A DNA stretch of 12,821 nt from Woeseia sp. (GTDB lineage Bacteria > Pseudomonadota > Gammaproteobacteria > Steroidobacterales > Woeseiaceae): contig JABIUH010000191.1 of assembly GCA_018701055.1 (NCBI GenBank), positions 1 to 12,821 on the forward strand, read 5' to 3'. The notes beneath the pieces are model-generated. The model was given only the letters and a program-made list of their open reading frames with translations. It did no database searches and was not told the origin of the DNA. Both the position numbers and the translations under genes were made by a program. This document shows, one piece after another, positions 1 to 6,641 of the stretch. The first letter of the stretch is position 1. Each line of letters opens with the position of its first letter.

Positions 1-247
1 CCGATCTCGCGAAAACTTCCGGCGGATTATTTGTGTCCTCTCCAAATACCCAATCAAGGGTTGGTCCAAGGACATAAATGATGAAAAACGGCAATGCTAG
101 CCAGGCCTCGTTTCCCGTTATCCAGTGCAATCCGATGCCGCTGATGCCTTGTAGCGGGTAAAGAACCGACAGCAGCCACAGCATGCGCTTACGGTCTACG
201 TAAACGAGCGCTTCACCCGTCGGTGATGTGGCGGTATATCCTTTCAA
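1..247 (-). CDS. alkB: Alkane 1-monooxygenase (AlkB-type), N-terminal part, cut by window edge
   Basis: AlkB-family enzymes are integral-membrane non-haem di-iron monooxygenases that hydroxylate medium-chain n-alkanes at the terminal carbon, with electrons from rubredoxin. Only about 82 residues are visible. They contain the family N-terminal motif YVDRKR (residues 16-21), two hydrophobic segments (about 22-43 and 48-68) and the family signature GEDTNNPPE (69-77) after the second segment. The catalytic histidine boxes lie beyond the window edge and cannot be checked. There is no ATG before YVDRKR: the frame is closed by TGA upstream, and the best start is TTG at 247-245, which leaves about 15 residues before the motif. 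The first in-frame ATG (184-182) would remove part of the conserved motif, so I prefer TTG. No strong ribosome-binding site is visible. The gene diverges from the DUF5658 gene at 475. The name refers to alkane hydroxylase, not the DNA-repair protein AlkB. Confidence 0.75.
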   Translation of the reverse strand, partial: MKGYTATSPTGEALVYVDRKRMLWLLSVLYPLQGISGIGLHWITGNEAWLALPFFIIYVLGPTLDWVFGEDTNNPPEVFARS

Positions 248-278
248 CTCGGCTGTCCATTCCCCGGATCAGACTAAA

Positions 279-288
279 TTATGGTCCA
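279..288 (-). promoter_or_regulatory. TGGACCATAA element, copy facing alkB
   Basis: Read on the minus strand this is TGGACCATAA, about 32 bases before the proposed alkB TTG start. The same 10 bases occur on the plus strand at 457-466, just before the divergent gene at 475. Seen directly: exact identity of both copies and their opposite orientation. Inference: a shared operator or leader element of the divergent pair. A chance match is possible. Confidence 0.3.
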
Positions 289-377
289 ATTTTGGGACGT
301 TGTATTGCGCTTTCGGGCAGCGATTAGGGCAGGATGTTTCCTACAGGCTGTCGAATTCCTATACAAACCATGTTGAA

Positions 378-396
378 TGTTCTGTCGAAGAGAACA
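378..396. promoter_or_regulatory. Inverted repeat TGTTCT-N7-AGAACA, possible activator or repressor site
   Basis: Two perfect 6-base arms (378-383 and 391-396) are separated by 7 bases in the spacer between alkB and the DUF5658 gene. It lies about 60-77 bases upstream of the start expected for the sigma-54-like promoter at 429-444, a place where a dimeric regulator could bind. I do not recognise the regulator. Confidence 0.3.
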
Positions 397-401
397 AGAA
401 G

Positions 402-415
402 GTGATTTAAATCAA
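402..415. promoter_or_regulatory. FNR/Anr/Crp-family-like box
   Basis: The sequence GTGATTTAAATCAA has a perfect 12-base palindrome core at 403-414. It matches the known FNR/Anr consensus TTGAT-N4-ATCAA at 9 of 10 defined positions. Its centre at 408.5 lies about 46 bases before the transcription start expected for the sigma-54-like promoter, and about 52 before that of an alternative TATAAG minus-10 box at 449-454. Neither distance is the classical class II spacing. Oxygen-responsive control is an inference. Confidence 0.35.
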
Positions 416-428
416 CTAGGTAGGTGTG

Positions 429-444
429 TGGCATGCAATTTGCT
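429..444 (+). promoter_or_regulatory. Candidate sigma-54 (RpoN) promoter for the gene at 475
   Basis: TGGCATG-CAAT-TTGCT matches the established sigma-54 consensus TGGCAYG-N4-TTGCW at every defined position. The invariant GG (430-431) and GC (442-443) are separated by the required 10 bases. The expected transcription start is near 455, giving a short leader of about 20 bases to the ATG at 475, which has an AAGGA ribosome-binding site at 465-469. A sigma-70-like TATAAG (449-454) overlaps just downstream but has no good minus-35 partner. Confidence 0.5.
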
Positions 445-456
445 TTGCTATAAGAC

Positions 457-466
457 TGGACCATAA
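457..466 (+). promoter_or_regulatory. TGGACCATAA element, copy facing the DUF5658 gene
   Basis: This is the second exact copy of the 10-base element also found inverted at 279-288. It lies in the expected transcribed leader and runs into the ribosome-binding site of the gene at 475, so a protein bound here could block expression. This is inference from position and identity only. Confidence 0.3.
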
Positions 467-474
467 GGATATAA

Positions 475-978
475 ATGACTCACATGGATGAAGAGCAGGC
501 AGTAATGGTGGATATCGGGTCAGAGGACGGCGAGTTCTCAGGATCGCGTGAAATGTCTGATCGACGCAACGTCTCGTGGCGTACCGTTTTATTCGGTTTT
601 CTTCGTTCGCGTCGACGCAATAAACGCCGTGACGCCGAAGACGAGCCAATGCTTACCGATTGGCATCACCCATGGTTATTTTTCCTAGCCACCGGAATCA
701 TGCTGATGAGCAGCCTGGATGCGTTTTTTACGCTGCAGCTGATTGATAGGGGCGCGATCGAGATTAATCCGGTCATGGCGGCGGTGATCGGGCATAGCGC
801 ACTCGCATTCGCAGCCAGCAAAATGGTATTGACTGCATTTGGCATTTTCGCGCTGGTTTACCTCTCCCGATCGAAGTTTCTGAATCGCATTCGCACAGGC
901 GCCATTCTGACGGTGTTTTTCAGTTTTTACTCCGCTCTTATCTGCTACGAATTTGTTAACCTAATCAATAGGCTGTAA
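475..978 (+). CDS. DUF5658-type small membrane protein, function unknown
   Basis: This 167-residue protein has an acidic N-terminal cytoplasmic region (residues 1-35), a very basic stretch (44-52) and then a hydrophobic domain. Likely membrane segments are at about 67-89, 113-131 and 142-164, with a shorter hydrophobic stretch near 99-110. The pattern of a Leu-Asp pair inside the first helix (81-82), EINPVM after it (96-101) and a lysine in the next helix (116) is typical of DUF5658 (L-D...T, E-x-NP, K). No biochemical function is known to me for this family. The start is supported by AAGGA at 465-469, five bases before the ATG; a second ATG at codon 4 is an alternative. The gene diverges from alkB and is followed by sucA after 115 bases. 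A sigma-54-like promoter and other candidate control sites lie upstream, so it is probably regulated rather than constitutive. Confidence 0.75.
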   Translation: MTHMDEEQAVMVDIGSEDGEFSGSREMSDRRNVSWRTVLFGFLRSRRRNKRRDAEDEPMLTDWHHPWLFFLATGIMLMSSLDAFFTLQLIDRGAIEINPVMAAVIGHSALAFAASKMVLTAFGIFALVYLSRSKFLNRIRTGAILTVFFSFYSALICYEFVNLINRL

Positions 979-1058
979 GCATTGTTCGAATGTGAACCCG
1001 CGCATTCCCTAAGTAACACCCATAGGCTAAACTAGCGCTCCTTTTCCAGGACAAGTCG

Positions 1059-1082
1059 TTAAATTCGCACAATGCGATTTAG
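1059..1082 (+). promoter_or_regulatory. Hairpin in the sucA leader
   Basis: The left arm AAATTCGCA (with one bulged T) pairs with TGCGATTT around a CAA loop. Flanking T-A and T-G pairs extend the stem to roughly ten pairs. It ends 11 bases before the sucA ATG, where no clear Shine-Dalgarno sequence is visible, so it could affect translation initiation or mark a regulator-binding site. No U-run follows, which argues against an intrinsic terminator. I see no convincing sigma-70 promoter in 979-1093. Confidence 0.3.
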
Positions 1083-1093
1083 CAGCCGGTGCG

Positions 1094-3973
1094 ATGAGCA
1101 AGTCTCTAAAAGACCGATACGCAACTTCAGCTTTATATGGCGGCAATGCGCTTGCCGTCGAAGCTCTGTATGAGCAATTTATTGCCAATTCGGATTCAGT
1201 TACAGAAGGGTGGCGACGGTATTTTCGGTCGCTTGGCGCAGATCAAACCGAAGTAATGCATGCGCCTATTCGCGAGCGACTGATTGAGACCGCACGCAAA
1301 ACTCGCTCTAGTGGCGTCACGAGCGCGGCCACGGGGTCTGGAACGGTCGCGGCGAACGAAAAGCAAGCTGCCGTCTCACGGATGATTCAGGTGTATAGCT
1401 TACGTGGCCATCAGATTGCGGACCTTGACCCACTGGGTTTGATGGATCGGCACGTTCCTGGTGTCCTCAAACTGGACTACCTCGGTTTGACCGATGCCGA
1501 TATGGACACGGAGTTCGTGACCGGAGGTGTGGCCGGCACCGACGATTGGCGCATGCAGCTTCGCGATATTATCGATCTCCTCAAGAAAATTTATTGCGGC
1601 AAGGTGGGTAGCGAGTTTGCTCATGTGTCGCGCGCGCGCGAGCGTCTGTGGTTACGCAAGCACTTTGAACGAGACATGGTTTCTGCCGGTCAGGATGAGA
1701 AAGAGCGCCTGTGGCTGCTCGAAAAATTGACGGCGGCGGAAGGCATCGAACGTTACTTACACACGCGCTTTGTAGGACAAAAAAGATTCTCGCTCGAAGG
1801 TGGTGAGAGTCTGATACCCATGTTGGATGATTTGATTCAGCAAGGTGGTCGCTCCGGCATCCGCGAGTTCGTGATCGGTATGGCGCATCGTGGAAGAATT
1901 AATGTGTTGGTCAATGTGCTGGGCAAGTCACCGGAAGAGCTGTTCGATGAATTCGAAGGCAAGGTTGACTCGCCTGATATGAAAGGTTCCGGCGACGTTA
2001 AATATCACAAAGGGTATTCAGCGGACATGAAAACCCCGGGTGGCAACGTCCATATCGCGTTGGCATTCAATCCTTCTCATTTGGAAATCGTTAATCCTGT
2101 CGTCGAGGGTTCTGTTCGGGCAAGACAGCAACGACGTGGAGATGCGGAGCGGCAGGAAGTGCTCCCAGTGCTGATCCATGGTGATGCAGCATTTTCTGCA
2201 CAAGGCGTGGTGACGGAAACGTTTCAGATGTCGCAAACTACTGGGTTTCGTACCGGCGGTACGATTCACATCGTCATCAATAATCAAATTGGCTTCACGA
2301 CCAGCCGCCCATCAGATGCCCGATCGACGGCCTATTGCAGCGATGTCGCGAAGATGATCGAGGCGCCGGTATTTCATGTGAACGGTGACAGTCCTGAAGC
2401 CGCAATTAATGTGATGCGTTTGGCGTTGAAATACCGCCAAAAATTCCGCAAAGATGTCGTCATCGATCTGGTCTGCTACCGCCGGCATGGTCATAACGAA
2501 GCGGACGAGCCAAGTGCGACGCAGCCGGTGATGTATTCAGTTATTAGAAAACATAAGACGACTCGTGCGCTGTACGCACAACAATTAGTGGGCGCTGACG
2601 TGATTGATGATGCGGCCGTAAGCCAGTTGCAGGAGGATTATCGAGATCGCCTGGATCGCGGCGAGCCGGTGCCTGACTCTGCGCTTGGCATGATAGGCAA
2701 TGAATTCACTGTCGATTGGCATCCGTACTTGAACACCACTTGGGACGATGACGTCGACACGACGCTAAGCCCCGTAAAAGTTGCCGAGCTTGCGGGCAAA
2801 CTTACAACATTGCCTCCCGGCTATGCATTGCATGGTCGTGTCCAACGAATCATTGATGACCGTAAGCGCATGGGCGCCGGCGAAATCGATATGGATTGGG
2901 GTTTTGCAGAATCGATGGCGTATGCGGGACTTCTTGACGACGGATACGAATGCCGTATTACCGGGCAAGACAGCGGGCGTGGAGCTTTTTTCCATCGGCA
3001 TGCTGTCCTCCACGAACAAAACAATCGACAGGAATATATTCCGCTTCAACACATCACCGATAAGCCTGGCGCGTTTAGGGTTATTGATTCGCTGTTGTCG
3101 GAAGAGGCCGTCATGGCGTTTGAGTATGGTTATGCGACGACGGAGCCAGGCACTTTGGTCGTGTGGGAAGGTCAGTTTGGTGATTTCGCCAACGGTGCAC
3201 AGGTCGTCATCGATCAATTCATTAGTTCTGGAGACGCAAAGTGGGGGCGCCAATGCGGCCTGACTTTGTTTTTACCGCACGGATATGAAGGGCAAGGGCC
3301 GGAACATTCTTCCGCGCGCTTGGAGCGGTTTCTGCAACTTTGCGCTGAACACAACATGCAGGTCTGCGTACCGTCAACGCCAGCACAAATGTTCCATATG
3401 ATTCGCCGGCAGATGATCCGGCCTTATCGAAAACCGCTTATTGTGCTGACGCCAAAGAGTTTGTTGCGACATAAAGCTTCGGTGTCGACGCTGAGTTCGC
3501 TTTCGACCGGGCAGTTTGAGGTCATCATCCCGGACACCTCCGCATTGCAGGCGGAAGAAGTTACCCGTGTAATATTTTGCAGTGGCAAGGTCTACTACGA
3601 TCTGATCGAGGCTCGTGAAGTTAACGATTTATCGAATGTCGCGATCGTAAGAATCGAGCAGTTGTATCCGTTTGCTATTGAGCGGTACGCCAGCATTCTT
3701 GAGTCCTATCCCAACATTACCGATGTGGTTTGGTGTCAGGAAGAACCACAGAATCAAGGCGCCTGGTATCAAATCAGGCACCGGCTACAAGAACCCTTGA
3801 GTGATCAACAGGAACTTTTCTATGCCGGTCGGCCGAGCGCAGCAGCGCCAGCGTCCGGAATCTATAAACTTCACTTACAGCAGCAGCAGGCACTGGTTGA
3901 AGCGGCATTGGATGTCGAAGTTAAAGCCCGTGTCGCCAAAAAACAGCCTGCTAAAAAACGGAAATCTAAATGA
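1094..3973 (+). CDS. sucA: 2-oxoglutarate dehydrogenase E1 component
   Basis: E1 is the thiamine-diphosphate-dependent subunit that decarboxylates 2-oxoglutarate and transfers the succinyl group to the lipoyl arm of E2 in the cytoplasmic TCA-cycle complex. The 959 residues cover the whole family length (E. coli SucA has 933). The N-terminal segment around residues 13-29 is the usual E2-contact region. Family motifs follow: GMAHRGRIN (262-270), HGDAAF (362-367) with the cofactor-binding Asp364, INNQIGFTTS (395-404), and further on the conserved CYRRHGHNEADEPS block. The C-terminal transketolase-like half is intact. Unusual is a lysine-rich tail of about 17 residues after the point where E. coli SucA ends (ALDVE here, ALNVE there). 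The ATG at 1094 fits the family N-terminus (MSKSLKDRYATSALYGGN), but its ribosome-binding site is weak. It heads a sucA-sucB-lpd cluster, and its stop overlaps the sucB start by four bases. Confidence 0.97.
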   Translation: MSKSLKDRYATSALYGGNALAVEALYEQFIANSDSVTEGWRRYFRSLGADQTEVMHAPIRERLIETARKTRSSGVTSAATGSGTVAANEKQAAVSRMIQVYSLRGHQIADLDPLGLMDRHVPGVLKLDYLGLTDADMDTEFVTGGVAGTDDWRMQLRDIIDLLKKIYCGKVGSEFAHVSRARERLWLRKHFERDMVSAGQDEKERLWLLEKLTAAEGIERYLHTRFVGQKRFSLEGGESLIPMLDDLIQQGGRSGIREFVIGMAHRGRINVLVNVLGKSPEELFDEFEGKVDSPDMKGSGDVKYHKGYSADMKTPGGNVHIALAFNPSHLEIVNPVVEGSVRARQQRRGDAERQEVLPVLIHGDAAFSAQGVVTETFQMSQTTGFRTGGTIHIVINNQIGFTTSRPSDARSTAYCSDVAKMIEAPVFHVNGDSPEAAINVMRLALKYRQKFRKDVVIDLVCYRRHGHNEADEPSATQPVMYSVIRKHKTTRALYAQQLVGADVIDDAAVSQLQEDYRDRLDRGEPVPDSALGMIGNEFTVDWHPYLNTTWDDDVDTTLSPVKVAELAGKLTTLPPGYALHGRVQRIIDDRKRMGAGEIDMDWGFAESMAYAGLLDDGYECRITGQDSGRGAFFHRHAVLHEQNNRQEYIPLQHITDKPGAFRVIDSLLSEEAVMAFEYGYATTEPGTLVVWEGQFGDFANGAQVVIDQFISSGDAKWGRQCGLTLFLPHGYEGQGPEHSSARLERFLQLCAEHNMQVCVPSTPAQMFHMIRRQMIRPYRKPLIVLTPKSLLRHKASVSTLSSLSTGQFEVIIPDTSALQAEEVTRVIFCSGKVYYDLIEAREVNDLSNVAIVRIEQLYPFAIERYASILESYPNITDVVWCQEEPQNQGAWYQIRHRLQEPLSDQQELFYAGRPSAAAPASGIYKLHLQQQQALVEAALDVEVKARVAKKQPAKKRKSK

Positions 3974-5181
3974 CCATCGAAATAAAAGTGCCGACATTGC
4001 CTGAGTCTGTAGCAGATGCGACTCTGGTGGCGTGGCACAAGAAAGTTGGCGAGGCAGTCTCCCGCGACGAGAATCTGGTTGATCTTGAAACGGATAAAGT
4101 GGTTCTGGAAGTGCCGGCACCGACTTCGGGAACGATTATAGAAATTGTAGCCGCCAATGGTGCAACCGTCGTCGCAGGTGATGTGCTGGCGTTGCTCGAG
4201 GAGGGTGATGCGCCCGCCGCTACCCAAGAGCCTGTAAAAAGGGTGATCGAAGCGCCGGCCGCCGAGGCGTCCGAATCGGTCGTCGCGAAGTTAAGTCCAG
4301 CCGTGCGGCGCTTGTTGGAAGAGCACGATCTTGATGCCACGATTGTGATGGGTTCCGGTAAAGACAGTCGCATCACAAAATCGGACGTGATGGGGTACTT
4401 GAAAAATCACAGCGATGAAAACGTTGCGCCCGGTGACCCAGCCCCCGAACTCGAGATTGGTATGGTTACGGCGGGCCCGTCACGTACAGAGCAGCGCGTG
4501 CCAATGACTCGATTGCGAGCACGCATCGCCGAGCGCATGGTGGAGGCGCAGCAAACGGCTGCTATGTTGACCACGTTTAATGAGGTCGATCTAACAAAGG
4601 TCATCTCTCTGCGAAAGCGGCACAAAGAAGCATTTGAGAAGGAGCACGGTGTCCGTCTTGGATTTATGTCTTTCTTTGCCAAGGCAGCGGTTGAGGGTTT
4701 GAAAAAATTTCCAGCGGTCAACGCATCCGTCGAAGACAGTGATATTGTTTATCATGACTACGTCGATATCGGCATTGCAGTTTCGTCCGAGCGGGGCCTC
4801 ATGGTGCCTGTGTTGCGCGATGTTGATCATTCGAGCTTTGCGAAGATTGAGGCCGACATCAATATGTATGCCGGTAAGGCCAGAGATGGCTCTATGAGCA
4901 TGGAGGATTTAACGGGTGGTACGTTTACCATTACCAACGGGGGCATTTTTGGTTCGATGTTGTCGACCCCTATTCTGAATCCACCGCAAAGCGCGATTTT
5001 AGGCATGCATAACATTCAAGAACGACCTGTTGCGATAGACGGGGAGGTCGTTATTCGACCTATGATGTATCTGGCGCTTACATATGATCATCGTATTATC
5101 GATGGTAAGGAAGCGGTTCAGTTCCTCATTAGTATCAAAAATTCATTGGAAGATCCCGGCAGACTTTTGTTACAGGTTTAA
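3970..5181 (+). CDS. sucB: Dihydrolipoyllysine succinyltransferase, E2 of 2-oxoglutarate dehydrogenase
   Basis: E2 forms the core of the complex and transfers the succinyl group from its lipoyl arm to coenzyme A. The 403 residues match the usual length (about 405 in E. coli). Domains in order: one lipoyl domain (about 3-76) with the modified Lys43 in ETDKVVLEV; an acidic/alanine linker; a peripheral subunit-binding domain (about 107-144, LSPAVRRLLEEHDLD) that holds E1/E3; and the catalytic domain (about 175-403) ending in DHRIIDG (373-379) with catalytic His374 and Asp378. A single lipoyl domain is normal for succinyltransferases, while pyruvate dehydrogenase E2 often has more. The ATG lies inside the sucA stop (ATGA), so the two are probably translationally coupled. 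The lpd gene follows after 19 bases. Confidence 0.97.
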   Translation: MTIEIKVPTLPESVADATLVAWHKKVGEAVSRDENLVDLETDKVVLEVPAPTSGTIIEIVAANGATVVAGDVLALLEEGDAPAATQEPVKRVIEAPAAEASESVVAKLSPAVRRLLEEHDLDATIVMGSGKDSRITKSDVMGYLKNHSDENVAPGDPAPELEIGMVTAGPSRTEQRVPMTRLRARIAERMVEAQQTAAMLTTFNEVDLTKVISLRKRHKEAFEKEHGVRLGFMSFFAKAAVEGLKKFPAVNASVEDSDIVYHDYVDIGIAVSSERGLMVPVLRDVDHSSFAKIEADINMYAGKARDGSMSMEDLTGGTFTITNGGIFGSMLSTPILNPPQSAILGMHNIQERPVAIDGEVVIRPMMYLALTYDHRIIDGKEAVQFLISIKNSLEDPGRLLLQV

Positions 5182-5200
5182 TAGGAAAGCTTAAGAAATA

Positions 5201-6628
5201 ATGAGCAAATCATATGACGTGGTGGTTATTGGTGCCGGCCCTGCGGGCTACGTGGCCGCAATACGTGCCGCGCAACATGGCCTCTCTGTTGCCTGTATCG
5301 ATGAGTGGAAGAACCTGGATGGCAAGAATGCCTTCGGTGGTACTTGTTTGAACGCCGGTTGCATACCGTCGAAAGCATTACTGGAATCATCCGAGTTGTT
5401 TCATCGGGCTAACCATGAGTTCAGTAAGCATGGGATCTCAGCAAACGACGTCGCTATTGATGTCGGTAAAATGCAAAAGCGTAAAGCGACGATTGTTCGT
5501 CAACTGACAGGCGGCGTTGCGGGTCTATTAAAGGCATCGAAAATTAATGCGTTGGCCGGGCATGGAAAACTGCTCAGTGACCGTCGCGTGGAATACACCT
5601 CTGCGGATGGCGACGTGGAAACGTTTTCCGCGAGCAACGTTATTCTGGCAACGGGTTCAACTCCGATTGAATTGAAGATAGCAGAGTTTGACGGAGAACG
5701 AATTGTCGATTCGTGGGGTGCGCTTGAGTTCGATTCGGCGCCAGCGACACTGGGCGTTGTTGGTGCAGGCGTGATCGGGCTCGAGCTTGGGAGTGTCTGG
5801 AATAGGCTTGGATCTGACGTGGTTATTCTTGAAGCGATGCAGGATTTCCTGTCGATGGCGGACCAGCAGATCGCAAAAGAAGCGCACAGCCAATTCAAGA
5901 AACAGAAATTGGATATTCGTCTTGGAGCAGCGGTTACCTCAGCAACGGTCGAGGGCGATAAGGTAAATGTTGCCTATGAAGATCAGGAAGGGGCGAAATC
6001 ACTTGAGGTTGATAAGTTAGTGGTTGCCGTTGGTCGACGTCCGTTCACTGACGGTCTTCTGGCAGATGACAGCGGCGTGCAGGTTGATGAGCGTGGTTTC
6101 ATTGTCGTGGATGACGAATGTCGGACCGGCATCAGCGGTGTTTATGCGGTCGGTGATTGTGTGCGTGGTCCGATGCTCGCGCACAAAGGTTCTGAGGAAG
6201 GCGTGATGGCGGCTGATTTGATCGCCGGTGAAATTGCCGAAGTAAATTACGACGTCATTCCGTCGGTTATTTACACAGCGCCAGAAATTGCCTGGGTTGG
6301 CAAGACAGAGGAAGAAGTAAAGGCTTCAGGACAGAGTTATAAAACAGGATCATTTCCATTTGCCGCAAGCGGTCGTGCGAAGGCGATGGAACAAACGAGC
6401 GGGATGGTCAAAATCATTTCTGCGCAGGACGATGATGAGATTCTCGGTGCTCACATAATTGGCCCGATGGCCGGCGAGTTAATTTCGGAAATTGTATTGG
6501 CGATGGAGTTTGAGGCGAGTACTGAAGACATTCAACGTACGATTCACGCGCATCCAAGCCTCGCCGAAGCCATTCACGAAGCTTCGTTAGCAGTCGACAA
6601 CCGAGCACTTAATTACCCGAACAAGTAA
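5201..6628 (+). CDS. lpd: Dihydrolipoamide dehydrogenase (E3)
   Basis: E3 reoxidises the dihydrolipoyl arm of E2 using FAD and passes the electrons to NAD+. The 475 residues are full length. Visible are the N-terminal FAD fold (GAGPAG, 11-16), the redox-active disulfide Cys49/Cys54 in GGTCLNAGC, the NAD-binding fold GAGVIGLELGSVW (188-200), the second FAD motif YAVGDC (315-320), and the dimerisation domain with the catalytic pair His451-Glu456 in HPSLAE. AGGAAAG (5183-5189) is a usable ribosome-binding site. Its place directly after sucB makes it the E3 of this complex; it may also serve pyruvate dehydrogenase or the glycine cleavage system, which the window cannot show. It ends 13 bases from the convergent sulfotransferase remnant, and no clear terminator hairpin is visible between them. 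Confidence 0.97.
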   Translation: MSKSYDVVVIGAGPAGYVAAIRAAQHGLSVACIDEWKNLDGKNAFGGTCLNAGCIPSKALLESSELFHRANHEFSKHGISANDVAIDVGKMQKRKATIVRQLTGGVAGLLKASKINALAGHGKLLSDRRVEYTSADGDVETFSASNVILATGSTPIELKIAEFDGERIVDSWGALEFDSAPATLGVVGAGVIGLELGSVWNRLGSDVVILEAMQDFLSMADQQIAKEAHSQFKKQKLDIRLGAAVTSATVEGDKVNVAYEDQEGAKSLEVDKLVVAVGRRPFTDGLLADDSGVQVDERGFIVVDDECRTGISGVYAVGDCVRGPMLAHKGSEEGVMAADLIAGEIAEVNYDVIPSVIYTAPEIAWVGKTEEEVKASGQSYKTGSFPFAASGRAKAMEQTSGMVKIISAQDDDEILGAHIIGPMAGELISEIVLAMEFEASTEDIQRTIHAHPSLAEAIHEASLAVDNRALNYPNK

Positions 6629-6641
6629 CCGGATGTCGCGG

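Noticed and set aside
228..410. 60-codon plus-strand ORF in the alkB-DUF5658 spacer
   Set aside because: It overlaps the alkB start on the other strand, has no ribosome-binding site or recognisable family, and covers the regulatory sites. A chance ORF is more likely.
984..997. GTTC-N6-GAAC inverted repeat after the DUF5658 gene
   Set aside because: The arms are only four bases and no U-run follows, so neither a terminator nor an operator can be supported.
2765..3253. Long antisense ORF (162 codons) and a 160-codon plus-strand ORF at 2781-3263 inside sucA
   Set aside because: Both overlap the conserved E1 coding frame and their translations look like shadow sequence with no domain.
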